From assembly GCA_028280615.1 (NCBI GenBank), contig JANQLK010000047.1:1-35495 (forward strand): 35,495 nt of DNA, read 5' to 3'. Source of the stretch: Woeseiaceae bacterium. Lineage in GTDB: Bacteria; Pseudomonadota; Gammaproteobacteria; Steroidobacterales; Woeseiaceae. Below, piece after piece: positions 23,446 to 32,772 of the stretch. The notes under the pieces were generated by a model, which had not been told where the DNA came from, searched no databases, and worked only from the letters and a program-made list of their open reading frames with translations. A program made the translations under genes and the position numbers. Numbering within the stretch: position 1 is the first letter of the stretch; every line of letters begins with the position of its first letter.

Positions 23446-23718
23446 CTGGAACCTATCTCCAACTAGATCGTGACCGCGCCGGCGGCAATTTTTTCGCAAG
23501 TCAAGGCGCCGCGAGTGCCGTGTAGCACCGCTACATCAGCGAGCGGCAACGCAGGATTGCGGAAAAATTGCCACCGGCCCGAAGGGTTGTGGCGCGATTG
23601 GCCGCGATGCGGCGTTGCTCGTCGCTTATTTGGTGTCACCAAACTGCGTTCCTCGTGCCTTGCCTCGCGGCCAATCGCACCGCAACGCGGTCACGATCTA
23701 GTTGGAGATAGGTTCCAG
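23446..23718. repeat. Family B repeat, full copy 2
   Basis: About 273 bp with ends CTGGAACCTATCTCC and, at the right, GGAGATAGGTTCCAG. Interior nearly identical to copy 1 (14455-14727), including both inner stems. Here the terminal tetranucleotide is CTGG/CCAG instead of CTAG, the only full copy with that change. It lies between the MFS gene and the lipocalin gene, and the lipocalin's last residues and stop are read from it. Confidence 0.88.
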
Positions 23719-24275
23719 TGTTGCGGCACGGTCCGCAGGCGGCTCGAATCGTAGCCCTGCTCGCGCAATCGGCGTACGTGCTGGAATAGTTCGCGGTGGC
23801 CGATCTCGTGGTCGCGCGCCAGTATCCACGCGTAGTCCCGGCGATTGCGGCCGATGATCGCCTGGCTGTAGTTCTCGTCGACGTACACGATCCGGTAGTC
23901 GGCGGCGATCGGGCCAGCCAGCCGTATGTCCCAGATCGCGTTGCTCCGCGCGTTCCGAACGACGCCCGTCCGGCGGATCGTCCATAGCCTTCCGTCGGCG
24001 CGGCCCTTGCGGAAGCGGTAGGTGGCGTCGATCCGGCCGTCCTTGCCAATCGCGTATCGCTCGCGGGCGTTGCAGGCATCGCGGTCGATCGGCGTCGGAA
24101 TGCTCGCGATGACGAACCAGTCGCCCGCGAACCTCTCGAGCTCGACGTTCGACGCCGTGCGGATGTCGCCCGCTCGTCTGCGCTCGCACTGCGGCACGAG
24201 CATGGCGATGGCCGAGCCGAGCGGCGAAACGATTGAAACTGCTCCGAGCATGTCAGGTGAGACCGCTCCGATCAT
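23691..24275 (-). CDS. Lipocalin (Blc-like), 3' end altered by a repeat
   Basis: 194 residues from the ATG at 24275, which overlaps the upstream stop codon as ATGA. The N-terminus MLGAVSIVSPLGSAIAMLV (from Met9) can serve as a signal peptide. The lipocalin pattern follows: VELERFAGDWFVIASIPTPIDRDACNARERYAI with the GxW hallmark, IWDIRLAGPIAADYRIVYVDENYSQAIIGRNRRDYAWILARD, as in bacterial Blc proteins that bind lipids. The C-terminal VPQHWNLSPTRS reads into repeat B copy 2, so the native tail is lost. Operon with the DUF6134-like and DUF2878 genes. Likely binds or carries a membrane lipid. Confidence 0.85.
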   Translation of the reverse strand: MIGAVSPDMLGAVSIVSPLGSAIAMLVPQCERRRAGDIRTASNVELERFAGDWFVIASIPTPIDRDACNARERYAIGKDGRIDATYRFRKGRADGRLWTIRRTGVVRNARSNAIWDIRLAGPIAADYRIVYVDENYSQAIIGRNRRDYAWILARDHEIGHRELFQHVRRLREQGYDSSRLRTVPQHWNLSPTRS

Positions 24276-24961
24276 GGATAGGTTCCAGCTACCGCCTCGG
24301 CGTATGATCCGGCTTCGGGCACGTCCAGCGGCTGATAGCGAATGCGTCGGCCGCCCTTGACCGGCGCCTCGAGCTTGAGCCAGCGATGATCGTCGCGTGC
24401 ATACCAGAGCGTGATGTCGCCGCCCTCGGCGGACAGCCGGTAGCGCTCGGCATCAATCGTTTTGCCGCCGAGCGTCACGCTGTCCGAATCCTCACGCACG
24501 ACCTCTACTGCTTCATATTTCCCGGTCTGGGTATTCAGCAGCCGGTCGGCAGCGAGGATGGACGGGTTCCAGTAGGCGAAACTCTGTACGCACTCGTCGA
24601 GCGTCTCGCGTCCGCGGCTGTGTGTGACCGAAAACGCGTCGTCGTCGAGCAGGCCCCGGACTGCGAGGCGCTTGCCGTTCCTGTCGGTGCGCGCGTCCAG
24701 CGACGTCAGGCATCCGTTTTGCCAGGTCTCGACGTTCTCGTGGCGGTAGCGAAAGGCGGTGATAAACAAGAACTTTACGTGGAAGCTCGCCACGGTCTCT
24801 AGGACCTGCTCGGCGCCCTCGCTCTGCAGCGTAAACCGATGATAGCCGATAGGTTTGTCGTTCAAGAGTACTTCGAAGCGCCACTCCGCCGGCTCCGCGC
24901 CGGCGAGGGCCGGGAGCAAGGTCAGCAGCGCCACGATGAGCGGTCGTCGATTCATCCTCAT
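24272..24961 (-). CDS. DUF6134/DUF3108-like exported protein
   Basis: 229 residues. The signal peptide MRMNRRPLIVALLTLLPALAGA is clear. The body is an all-beta protein: WRFEVLLNDKPIGYHRFTLQ, FLFITAFRYRHENVETW, LLDDDAFSVTHSRG, VTLGGKTIDAERYRLSAEGGDITLWYARDDHRWLKLE, with the last segment typical of DUF6134/DUF3108. Function unknown; often found with cyclopropane-type fatty-acid and light-response genes. The final VAGTYP comes from a 12-base match to the end of repeat family B (CTGGAACCTATC), so the native tail may have been replaced. ATGA overlaps link it to DUF2878 upstream and to the lipocalin downstream. Confidence 0.78.
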   Translation of the reverse strand: MRMNRRPLIVALLTLLPALAGAEPAEWRFEVLLNDKPIGYHRFTLQSEGAEQVLETVASFHVKFLFITAFRYRHENVETWQNGCLTSLDARTDRNGKRLAVRGLLDDDAFSVTHSRGRETLDECVQSFAYWNPSILAADRLLNTQTGKYEAVEVVREDSDSVTLGGKTIDAERYRLSAEGGDITLWYARDDHRWLKLEAPVKGGRRIRYQPLDVPEAGSYAEAVAGTYP

Positions 24962-25512
24962 GACTCCCGCAGCAGATCGCGCACATACGCCTTCCCGGCC
25001 TCGCGGCTTTCGAGCGCCTCGGCGATTTGCACGAGCAGCGGAAGCAGTATCGCCCAGCCGGCCGAGATGACGATCAGCGAGCTCACGGGGTCGGCGAACG
25101 CCACCGCGCCGACTTTCTCGCCCGCGATGAAGGACAGCGGACCGCCCACGGCCCCGGCAGCTGCCGCAATGAGCCAGCCCTTCCTGAGCCAGCGCATGCC
25201 GATGTTAAGGGTGGTCGCGAACAGCACCCACATGGCGACGATCCAGTACGGAGCCAGGCTGTCGGCGATTATTCCCGTCGTGTAGCTCAGCGTGCCCGTC
25301 TGGACCAGCAGGGACTCCCAAATGGCTCCGATGATCGCGGCCGCGACCAGCAGCAGCGTCTCGGCGCGCGGGTGCTCCGTACGCGCCAGATGGACAACGA
25401 CGACCAGCGCCACCGCGGCCGTGCCGATTGCCGGAATCGTCGCGGCGGCGGCGAAAACCGCGGCGAGCCAACCTGCCTTGAACAGCGAGAGATTGATTAC
25501 CAGTGGTCGCAT
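24958..25512 (-). CDS. DUF2878 integral membrane protein
   Basis: 184 residues with six hydrophobic segments, for example FKAGWLAAVFAAAATIPAIGTAAVALVVVVHL, AAIIGAIWESLLVQTG, APYWIVAMWVLFATTLNIGMRWLRKGWLIAAAAGAVGGPLSFIAGEKVGAV. The combination APYWIVAMWVLFATTLN and GGPLSFIAG is typical of DUF2878, a small inner-membrane family that travels with cyclopropane-fatty-acid synthase, DUF1365 and amine-oxidase genes. Strong ribosome site GAGGAGGAAAC before the ATG at 25512. First gene of the three-gene operon; no lipid-modifying enzyme follows here. Confidence 0.85.
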   Translation of the reverse strand: MRPLVINLSLFKAGWLAAVFAAAATIPAIGTAAVALVVVVHLARTEHPRAETLLLVAAAIIGAIWESLLVQTGTLSYTTGIIADSLAPYWIVAMWVLFATTLNIGMRWLRKGWLIAAAAGAVGGPLSFIAGEKVGAVAFADPVSSLIVISAGWAILLPLLVQIAEALESREAGKAYVRDLLRES

Positions 25513-25658
25513 GACTCTGTTTCCTCCTCGATCCGCACACAGCGGACTTACGATGAACCAGAGTGTCGCAGCGCCGGCCCGCCGATAGGTCTCAGGCCGG
25601 TTTCAAACTGTATCGATGTTTTTCAGCGGGATCGCGTCCTGCTACGCCGCCGCGGCCG

Positions 25659-27992
25659 CTACTTCAGGTGTTCGTCGAAGTAGCGAGTCATCGTCGAATG
25701 CAGGTGCAGCTCGGTCCCCTCACCCTGGCGTATGGCGTGGCGCCGGTTGGGGTAGGCCAGGAAGTCGAACGGCTTGTTCAGCCGCACGAGTTCATCGATC
25801 AGGCGCTCGCTGCTTTGGTAGTGAACGTTGTCATCTCCGGTCCCGTGCACGAGCAGAAGTTTGCCCTTGAGCCCCGCCGCGTGGGTGATCGGAGAACCCT
25901 CGACATAGCCCTCGGCGTGTTCCTCGAGCAGCCCCGAGTAGCGCTCCTGGTAGATCGCGTCATACAGTCGCTGATCGCTCACCGGGGCGCGCGATACGCC
26001 GACCTGATAGCTGTCCGGGTAGCGAAACAGCATGTTGAGGGTCATCGAACCGCCGCCCGAATGGCCCCAGATACCGACCCGTTCGGGGTCCAGGTAACTT
26101 CGCTCATCGAGCAGCGCCGTCAGCCCGTCGTATTGATCCCGCGATGACAAGACTCCAATGCCGCCGTAAAGCGCCTTGCGAAAGTCACGGCCTCTGAGCG
26201 ACGGCGTGCCGCGATTATCGATCGACGCAACGACGTAGCCGCGCTGCGTCATGAGCAGGTGCCAGAGATTGCGCCGCCCCGCCCAGCGGTCGCGAACGGT
26301 CTGCCCGGCGACTTCGCCGTAGACGTACATCAACAGCGGATAGGACTTCCGCGGATCGAAGTCGGGCGGACGCAGCATGAAGCCGTCCATTTCGAGTCCG
26401 TCGCGCGCGGCGACGCGGAAGAACTCCGTTTCGCCGAGTTCGAGAGCGGCCAGCTGCTCGATCAGCTCGGCGTTGTCCTCGAGCACCTGTCGCTCGGCGT
26501 GATCGGGTAGCGAGACGAGCCGGTACTGCGCTGGCCGCAGCAAGCGCGAGTGCCGATGGATGGCGTGCTTGCCGTCATCGGCTATGTCGTAGACATTGTC
26601 GCCCTCAAATTCCAGCGGCGTGAGCCGCTCCGCCCGGCCGCTGCCGTCCAGCGTCGTCCGGTAAAGATATCGGGCACCCATGTCGTCGGGCGAGGCGATG
26701 AAATACAGCGTGTTGCCTGCTTCGTCGACAGCGGCGAGCGAGGCGACGTCGAACGGCTCCGGGGTCAGGTCATCGACGGACCCGCCTTCTCTCGATACGC
26801 GGTACACGTGCCGCCAGCCATCCCGTTCGCTGACGAACGTGAACGCGCGACCGTCGTCCAGCCATTCGACGTCGTGGAAGTCGTCGAGATGCTGAACTTC
26901 CTCGTCCACGATGAGCGGCGTCAGCGCACCGTTTTCGGCGTCCATGAGGTAGAGCTGATTGCGATTCTGGCGGCGATTGACGTGCTGGATCAGGACGCTG
27001 TCGCCGGATCCCGCCCACTGCATGCGCGGGATGTAGTTCTGGCGCGGGTCGCCCGGCGGCTCGGCCCAGACCGTGTCGCCGCCGCCGGACGGCACGACGC
27101 CTATACGAGCCGCCGAGATCGTTTCCCCGACCTTCGGATACGGAATGCGGGTGATCGCCGGGTAGAGCTCCGACGTATTGTCGATAATCAGGAAGTCGCG
27201 CACGCCCGAGGTATCGAACTGCCAGTAGGCGATACGCTCGCCATCGGGGCTCCAGCGGAATCCGTCGCGGATGCTGAACTCTTCCTCATAGGCCCAGCTC
27301 ATGATGCCGTTGATGACGGCATCGGTCGGCCGCGTCGTGAGCTGCGCGATTTCACCGTCAGCGGCTTCGACGTAGATGTCGGCCTCCCGGACGTAGGCGA
27401 CGGTCTTGCCGTCGGGCGAAAACTTGGCGAACTGCAGGGAAGAAGGCGCCGCATCCGGCCCGCCGAGCTGCCGCAGGCTGCCGGAGTCAAGGTCCAGGAC
27501 CCAGTAATCGCCGCGGCTCTTGACACGCCAGACCTGTTCGCTGTTGGTGTAGATCAGAAGTCGGCGGCGGTCTTCGGACCACGCATAGTCGTCGACGACG
27601 AGCGGAGCATCGGCGCCGTCGGGTGTGAGTTGCTCCGAAGTGACGAGCACGCGCCGCTCCAGCGTGTCGAGGTCGTAGGCCACGATGTCCTGCGGAACCG
27701 GGATTTCCTCGCCGTCTTCGCCGGTCTCCGCCTCGGCGTCCTCGAAGCCGGCCGCGGGCTCGACGACCGTATAGGCATTCTCCGCCGTCAACCATTTTGT
27801 GGCCTTCGGGCTTTCCTCCTCGAACGCCTTGTCGGCGAAAATCGCTTCGTTCGTCAGCTGGCCGTCGTTTGTCATTGCTGTGCCGGTCCTCGATTCAGCG
27901 CCCGGGGCAGGGGATTGTTCGGCCGAAACGGCACACGCGGCAGCCGCTATTGACAGAATCGATAGGCAAATCAGCTTCGGCGGCCGGTACAT
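25659..27992 (-). CDS. Dipeptidyl peptidase IV family (S9) lipoprotein
   Basis: 777 residues from the ATG at 27992 (AAGGA site), not the open extension to 28292. The leader MYRPPKLICLSILSIAAAAC suggests lipoprotein modification at Cys20. An eight-bladed beta-propeller occupies the first two thirds, with the DPP IV Glu-Glu motif in MSWAYEEEFSIRDGFRWSPDG. The alpha/beta hydrolase domain carries the nucleophile in GIWGHSGGGSMTLN, Asp in HGTGDDNVHYQ and His in YPNRRHAIR. The serine box is GHSGGG rather than the usual GWSYGG. Removes N-terminal dipeptides (X-Pro) in the periplasm or at the surface. Monocistronic; 146 bp upstream of the DUF2878 operon on the same strand. Confidence 0.92.
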   Translation of the reverse strand: MYRPPKLICLSILSIAAAACAVSAEQSPAPGAESRTGTAMTNDGQLTNEAIFADKAFEEESPKATKWLTAENAYTVVEPAAGFEDAEAETGEDGEEIPVPQDIVAYDLDTLERRVLVTSEQLTPDGADAPLVVDDYAWSEDRRRLLIYTNSEQVWRVKSRGDYWVLDLDSGSLRQLGGPDAAPSSLQFAKFSPDGKTVAYVREADIYVEAADGEIAQLTTRPTDAVINGIMSWAYEEEFSIRDGFRWSPDGERIAYWQFDTSGVRDFLIIDNTSELYPAITRIPYPKVGETISAARIGVVPSGGGDTVWAEPPGDPRQNYIPRMQWAGSGDSVLIQHVNRRQNRNQLYLMDAENGALTPLIVDEEVQHLDDFHDVEWLDDGRAFTFVSERDGWRHVYRVSREGGSVDDLTPEPFDVASLAAVDEAGNTLYFIASPDDMGARYLYRTTLDGSGRAERLTPLEFEGDNVYDIADDGKHAIHRHSRLLRPAQYRLVSLPDHAERQVLEDNAELIEQLAALELGETEFFRVAARDGLEMDGFMLRPPDFDPRKSYPLLMYVYGEVAGQTVRDRWAGRRNLWHLLMTQRGYVVASIDNRGTPSLRGRDFRKALYGGIGVLSSRDQYDGLTALLDERSYLDPERVGIWGHSGGGSMTLNMLFRYPDSYQVGVSRAPVSDQRLYDAIYQERYSGLLEEHAEGYVEGSPITHAAGLKGKLLLVHGTGDDNVHYQSSERLIDELVRLNKPFDFLAYPNRRHAIRQGEGTELHLHSTMTRYFDEHLK

Positions 27993-28101
27993 GGCGAGTC
28001 CTTCGTATTCTTTCTTGAGTGCGGCCCGGATTATATAGAAGCGTTCAACGGCTGCACGTATATTGGCAACGACGCCGGCTGTAACAAGAGGGGACCGTAG
28101 C

Positions 28102-28998
28102 GTGGTGAATCGACGAGAATTCCTTGCCGGGACGAGCGCTCTGCTCGCGACCCGTTCAGTCAGTGGTGACTCCCCGAGGCTGCCCCGGCGGCCGATTCCC
28201 GGGACCAGGGATGCGCTGCCCGTGATCGGGCTCGGCAACTCGAACGCATTCCGTGAGGGCGACCTGGAAACGTCGAAGCGGATCATCGGCACGCTGCTCG
28301 AGCACGGCGGTGCTTACATCGACTGTGGCGGGGCGAGCCGATTCGTCGTCGCAGAGGCGGCCGGGGACCTGGGTGTTGCCGAGGACGTCTTCATGGGCTG
28401 CTACTTCGCGGGTGCCGACGACGGCGCCGCGAGGGACCAGGCCCGTCGGCTTCTCGAGGCGACCGGCAAGCCGAGACTCGACCTCATGCACAATTATCCG
28501 GAGGACGCGGCGCCCAACTGGGACACGTTCCGGCGCTGGAAAGACGACGGGATAACGAAGTACATCGGTGTATCGCGGCATCGCAGGGAAGCCTACCCGA
28601 CGATGCTCGAGATGATGCGAACGGGCACGGTCGATATCCTGCAGGTCAACTATTCGTTGCTCGAGACCGAGGCGGAGCAGGAGATTCTGCCCGCCGCCAT
28701 GGAGCTGGGCGTCGCCGTTACCGTCAACCGGCCGTTTTTGAACGGCCGCTATTTCTCGATTGTCGCCAAAGAAGAGCTGCCTCGGTGGGCGGCCGCGTTC
28801 GATTGCACGAGCTGGGCGCAGTTTTCGCTCAAGTTCATACTCTCGCATCCTGCCGTCAACTGCGTACTGACCGAGACCGCGAATCCGCGCCACGCGCTGG
28901 ACAACATCGGCGCGGGCTTTGGCCGCTTGCCCGACGAGGCGACCCGCGAGCGCATGCTGGAGCACGTCGCCGAGATCGTCGCCCGGGCGGGGCGATGA
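28102..28998 (+). CDS. Tat-exported aldo/keto reductase-like protein lacking the catalytic tetrad
   Basis: 298 residues from a GTG at 28102 (GGGGA upstream); GTG at 28105 is an alternative. The Tat signal is VVNRREFLAGTSALLATRS. The AKR barrel is recognisable: LPVIGLGNSNAF, GAYIDCGGASRF, LDLMHNYPE, TFRRWKDDGITKYIGVSRHR, GTVDILQVNYSL. Where active AKRs have Asp-Tyr-Lys-His, this protein keeps only the Asp: the Tyr of the DTAxxYG block is replaced within DCGGASRF, the Lys of the FIxTKV strand by Cys/Tyr in VFMGCYF, and the His of DLxxxH by Tyr. So it is probably a binding or scaffold protein rather than a reductase. A four-base overlap links it to a truncated GST gene. Confidence 0.82.
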   Translation: MVNRREFLAGTSALLATRSVSGDSPRLPRRPIPGTRDALPVIGLGNSNAFREGDLETSKRIIGTLLEHGGAYIDCGGASRFVVAEAAGDLGVAEDVFMGCYFAGADDGAARDQARRLLEATGKPRLDLMHNYPEDAAPNWDTFRRWKDDGITKYIGVSRHRREAYPTMLEMMRTGTVDILQVNYSLLETEAEQEILPAAMELGVAVTVNRPFLNGRYFSIVAKEELPRWAAAFDCTSWAQFSLKFILSHPAVNCVLTETANPRHALDNIGAGFGRLPDEATRERMLEHVAEIVARAGR

Positions 28999-29093
28999 TC
29001 ACGCTGTACCCTCTCGAGAACTCGCGCGCGGCCCGCGTACCAGCGGCGCTCGACAAGGGCGGCCCGTACGATCTGCTCGCGGCGCGATCATGA
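28995..29093 (+). pseudogene. Truncated glutathione S-transferase N-terminus
   Basis: A 32-residue frame whose ATG overlaps the TGA of the AKR-like gene (ATGA). The sequence MITLYPLENSRAARVPAALD...GGPYDL follows the beta1-alpha1-beta2 start of GST N-terminal domains (compare the general pattern TLYxxxNSRSxRV...LGxPYE). It stops at TGA 29091-29093 immediately before a leftover end of repeat family B (29094-29114). The rest of the GST domain is absent. This looks like a deletion or insertion scar, not a functional gene. Confidence 0.5.
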
Positions 29094-29114
29094 TTGTTGT
29101 TGAGATAGGTTCTA
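29094..29114. repeat. Solo end of repeat family B
   Basis: TTGTTGTTGAGATAGGTTCTA matches the right end of family B (TTTGAGATAGGTTCTAG at 14711-14727). Only one end is present, joined to the truncated GST frame on the left. The CTAG at 29112-29115 runs into AGGAGG, which serves as ribosome site of the next gene. Confidence 0.65.
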
Positions 29115-29126
29115 GGAGGACACACC

Positions 29127-29585
29127 ATGCGAACACTGCTTGCGATGATTGCGCTTGCCGTCACGGCCTTGCCCACGCCCGCGTCGGCAGCTGACGAGGA
29201 CGAGCTCCGTGAGCTCCTGAACACGTTCCTGGCCGGTGCGTCGGTCGGTGACGTCGCGATCCACGAGCGCTTCTGGTCCGACGACCTCGTGTACACCTCG
29301 TCAAACGGCACGCGCACCGACAAGGCCGGGATCGTCGGCAACATGCGGGCCTCCGAGAACACGCGCGAAGCGACGCCGAGTGTCGTCTACAGCGCCGAAG
29401 ACGTCGATGTCCGCCTCTACGGAGAGATGGCGGTCGTCGCGTTTAGACTCGTCGGCACCGAGCAGGCCGGCGATCACGGGCGCAGCGAGTACTTCAACAC
29501 GGGAACGTTCCGTAAGCAGGCGGGGGAATGGCGTGCGGTCGCCTGGCAGGCGACGCGGATTCCGTCCGACGCGGATGCGGGCTAG
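29127..29585 (+). CDS. Exported SnoaL/DUF4440-like NTF2-fold protein
   Basis: 152 residues from the ATG at 29127, with an excellent AGGAGG at 29114-29119. The signal peptide is MRTLLAMIALAVTALPTPASA. The NTF2-like cone shows as a helix LRELLNTFLAGASVGD, then ERFWSDDLVYTSSNGTRTDKAGIVGNM, a beta sheet VRLYGEMAVVAFRLVG and FNTGTFRKQAGEWRAVAWQATR, which is the DUF4440/SnoaL-2 layout. No catalytic residues can be assigned. The stop codon TAG lies in a CTAG tetranucleotide that is also the stop of the convergent SDR gene. The leader lies directly next to a family B repeat end. Confidence 0.8.
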   Translation: MRTLLAMIALAVTALPTPASAADEDELRELLNTFLAGASVGDVAIHERFWSDDLVYTSSNGTRTDKAGIVGNMRASENTREATPSVVYSAEDVDVRLYGEMAVVAFRLVGTEQAGDHGRSEYFNTGTFRKQAGEWRAVAWQATRIPSDADAG

Positions 29586-30321
29586 AACTCGATCCGCGAT
29601 CCGTCCCACGCGAAGAAGCCGCCCGTATCCGTGGCACCGAGACTGTCGATGACCGACAACAGGCGGGCAGCCGACCGGTCGGGCGTAAACAGCTTGTCTT
29701 CGGGCGTTCGTCCCGTGAACGGCTTCGACAGCGCCGTATCCACGGTACCCGGGTGCAGCGCCACGAGTATCGATTCCTTGCGGCGGCGCGCGTGCTCGAT
29801 CGACAGCGTGCGGATGAGCTGATTGAGCGCGGCCTTGGAGGCGCGATACGATGCCCAGCCGCCGAGGCGATTGTCGCCGATGCTGCCGACCCGGGCCGAG
29901 AGCGCCGCGAACACGGTCTTGCCTCGTCTCCTGAGCAGCGGCAGGAAGTGCTTGGCGACGATGGCCGGACCGATCGTATTGACCGCGAATATGCGCCGCA
30001 TCGCGGCCGGGTCCAGATCTCCCAGGCGTCGCTCCGGTTGCACGGCTTCGCCGGCATGCAGGATTCCGGTCAGGACGAGGACGAGATCGAGCGGCGTCTC
30101 GCCGAGCATCGCGGCGACGGCTTCGACTGAGGTCTCATCCTCGATGTCGATCGACGCCGTGGTCACTTTCGGCTGGTCGAAACTGACGGGCGTACGCGAG
30201 CACGCGATGACGCGCGTGACCGTGGCGGCGCCGGCAAGCCGCTCGCACATGGCCCTGCCGATGCCGCCCGATGCGCCCACGATGGCGACGTTGATGCCGG
30301 CTTCGAAGCTTGCCAGCGCGC

Positions 30322-30325
<4 letters not shown>
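29582..30325 (-). CDS. CsgA-like short-chain dehydrogenase/reductase
   Basis: 247 residues from the GTG at 30325, which overlaps the stop of the photolyase-like gene (GTGA); the longer open frame to 30502 is only antisense-of-neighbour sequence. The Rossmann motif is NVAIVGASGGIG (about 12-23). The catalytic Ser lies in FAALSAR and the YxxxK in ASYRASKAALN. The C-terminus LVALHPGTVDTALSKPF resembles the C-factor/CsgA subfamily. Such an SDR is often found beside FAD-photolyase-type genes in marine Gammaproteobacteria; the substrate is unknown. Transcribed with the photolyase-like gene. Confidence 0.88.
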
Positions 30326-31821
<1,496 letters not shown>

Positions 31822-31901
31822 GCGCCGGACTCTAGCATCGCGGCTTTCCTATACGGCGCCGGGTTACAAACGTTTACGTCTGACCGCGGCGCAGCCGATG
31901 G

Positions 31902-31907
31902 TAAACT
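31902..31907 (+). promoter_or_regulatory. Possible -10 box of the YbjQ/M48 operon
   Basis: TAAACT lies 36 bases before the ATG at 31943; CTGACC at 31880-31885 is a weak -35 candidate 16 bases upstream. The palindrome AAACGTTT (31868-31875) just before could be an operator, shared with the divergent photolyase gene. Confidence 0.35.
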
Positions 31908-31942
31908 CCGGCCACTTCCCATACGCAACCCGGAGCGGCTTG

Positions 31943-32281
31943 ATGGATCTGAATATCGCGTCAGAAGTCACGCTGAGCAACACGGAAACGGTGCCGGGCA
32001 AGCGCATCGTGGAGTTCTACGGCGTCGTGACGGGCAATACCGTGCGCGCCAAGCATATCGGCCGCGACATCATGGCCGGTCTCAAGAATGTCGTTGGCGG
32101 CGAGCTCACGGGCTACACCGAGCTGCTCCAGGACTCGCGTCAGGAGGCGACCGAGCGGATGATCGCCCAGGCGAAGTCGATGGGTGCGAATGCCGTGGTC
32201 AACGTCCGCTTTGCGACGAGTTCCATCGCCCAGGGTGCCTCGGAGCTGTTTGCCTATGGCACCGCGGTGCGAGTGGAGTAG
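31943..32281 (+). CDS. YbjQ-family (UPF0145/DUF74) protein
   Basis: 112 residues from the ATG at 31943 with CGGAG seven bases upstream. The family hallmark VTLSNTETVPGKRIVEFYGVVTGNTVRAKHIGRDIMAGLKNVVGGELTGYTELL is complete, as is QAKSMGANAVVNVRFATSSI. YbjQ proteins form a pentamer of small beta domains with unknown function; some members are called heavy-metal-binding domain proteins. Followed five bases later by a membrane-anchored paralogue and then an M48 protease, a conserved arrangement in Gammaproteobacteria as I recall it. Divergent from the photolyase gene. Confidence 0.93.
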   Translation: MDLNIASEVTLSNTETVPGKRIVEFYGVVTGNTVRAKHIGRDIMAGLKNVVGGELTGYTELLQDSRQEATERMIAQAKSMGANAVVNVRFATSSIAQGASELFAYGTAVRVE

Positions 32282-32285
32282 CTGC

Positions 32286-32768
32286 TTGGACACGGGTCTC
32301 ATCGAGCTGCTGCTGCGGGTGGGTCTGCCGCTTGCGTTTCTGCTGGTCATCTACTACCTCGGCAGCGCGATCGAGCGGCGCCATTTCGCGAGCATCGTCG
32401 AACGTGAACGGTCGCTCGCAGGTTTTCCGGTAACGAGCTTCGAGTCGCTGCCCGGCGAGTGGCGGGCGGGGCGCGTTGCGCTGGTAGCTGGCAACGTCGT
32501 CGTCTCACTGGACTACTTCAAGCGTTTCCTGGCCGGACTTCGCACCTTGCTCGGCGGCCGCATCCGGAGCTACGAACCGTTACTTGATCGTGGCCGCCGT
32601 GAGGCCGTGCTGCGCATGATCGAGGACGCACGAGCTCGAGGGTTCGATGCCGTCATCAACGTGCGCCTGGAGACGTCGCGGCTCGCCAACTCCAGCCGTG
32701 ACGGCGAGGGCACCGCCGGAATCGAGATCCTGGCCTTCGGCACCGGTATCGTGCTCGATCGGGCCTGA
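32286..32768 (+). CDS. Membrane-anchored YbjQ-like protein
   Basis: 160 residues from the TTG at 32286 (GGAG at 32275-32278). One membrane segment, TGLIELLLRVGLPLAFLLVIYYLG, precedes a YbjQ-like domain: FASIVERERSLAGFPVTSF, GRVALVAGNVVVSLDYFKRFLAGLRTLLGGRIRSYEPLLDRGRREAVLRMIEDARARGFDAVINVRLETS. The core lines up with the cytosolic paralogue just upstream. The start at TTG is inferred from the operon spacing. Together with the M48 protease it may act as a substrate adaptor or scaffold at the membrane. Confidence 0.85.
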   Translation: MDTGLIELLLRVGLPLAFLLVIYYLGSAIERRHFASIVERERSLAGFPVTSFESLPGEWRAGRVALVAGNVVVSLDYFKRFLAGLRTLLGGRIRSYEPLLDRGRREAVLRMIEDARARGFDAVINVRLETSRLANSSRDGEGTAGIEILAFGTGIVLDRA

Positions 32769-32772
32769 GCCG

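Noticed and set aside
24277..24289. 12-base match to the family B end at the DUF6134/lipocalin junction
   Set aside because: Too short to list as a confident repeat; kept only as a possible relic in the gene entry.
26550..27953. 467-residue plus-strand frame across the DPP IV gene
   Set aside because: It is the antisense shadow of a clear S9 peptidase; Arg/Asp/Val-rich and without motifs.
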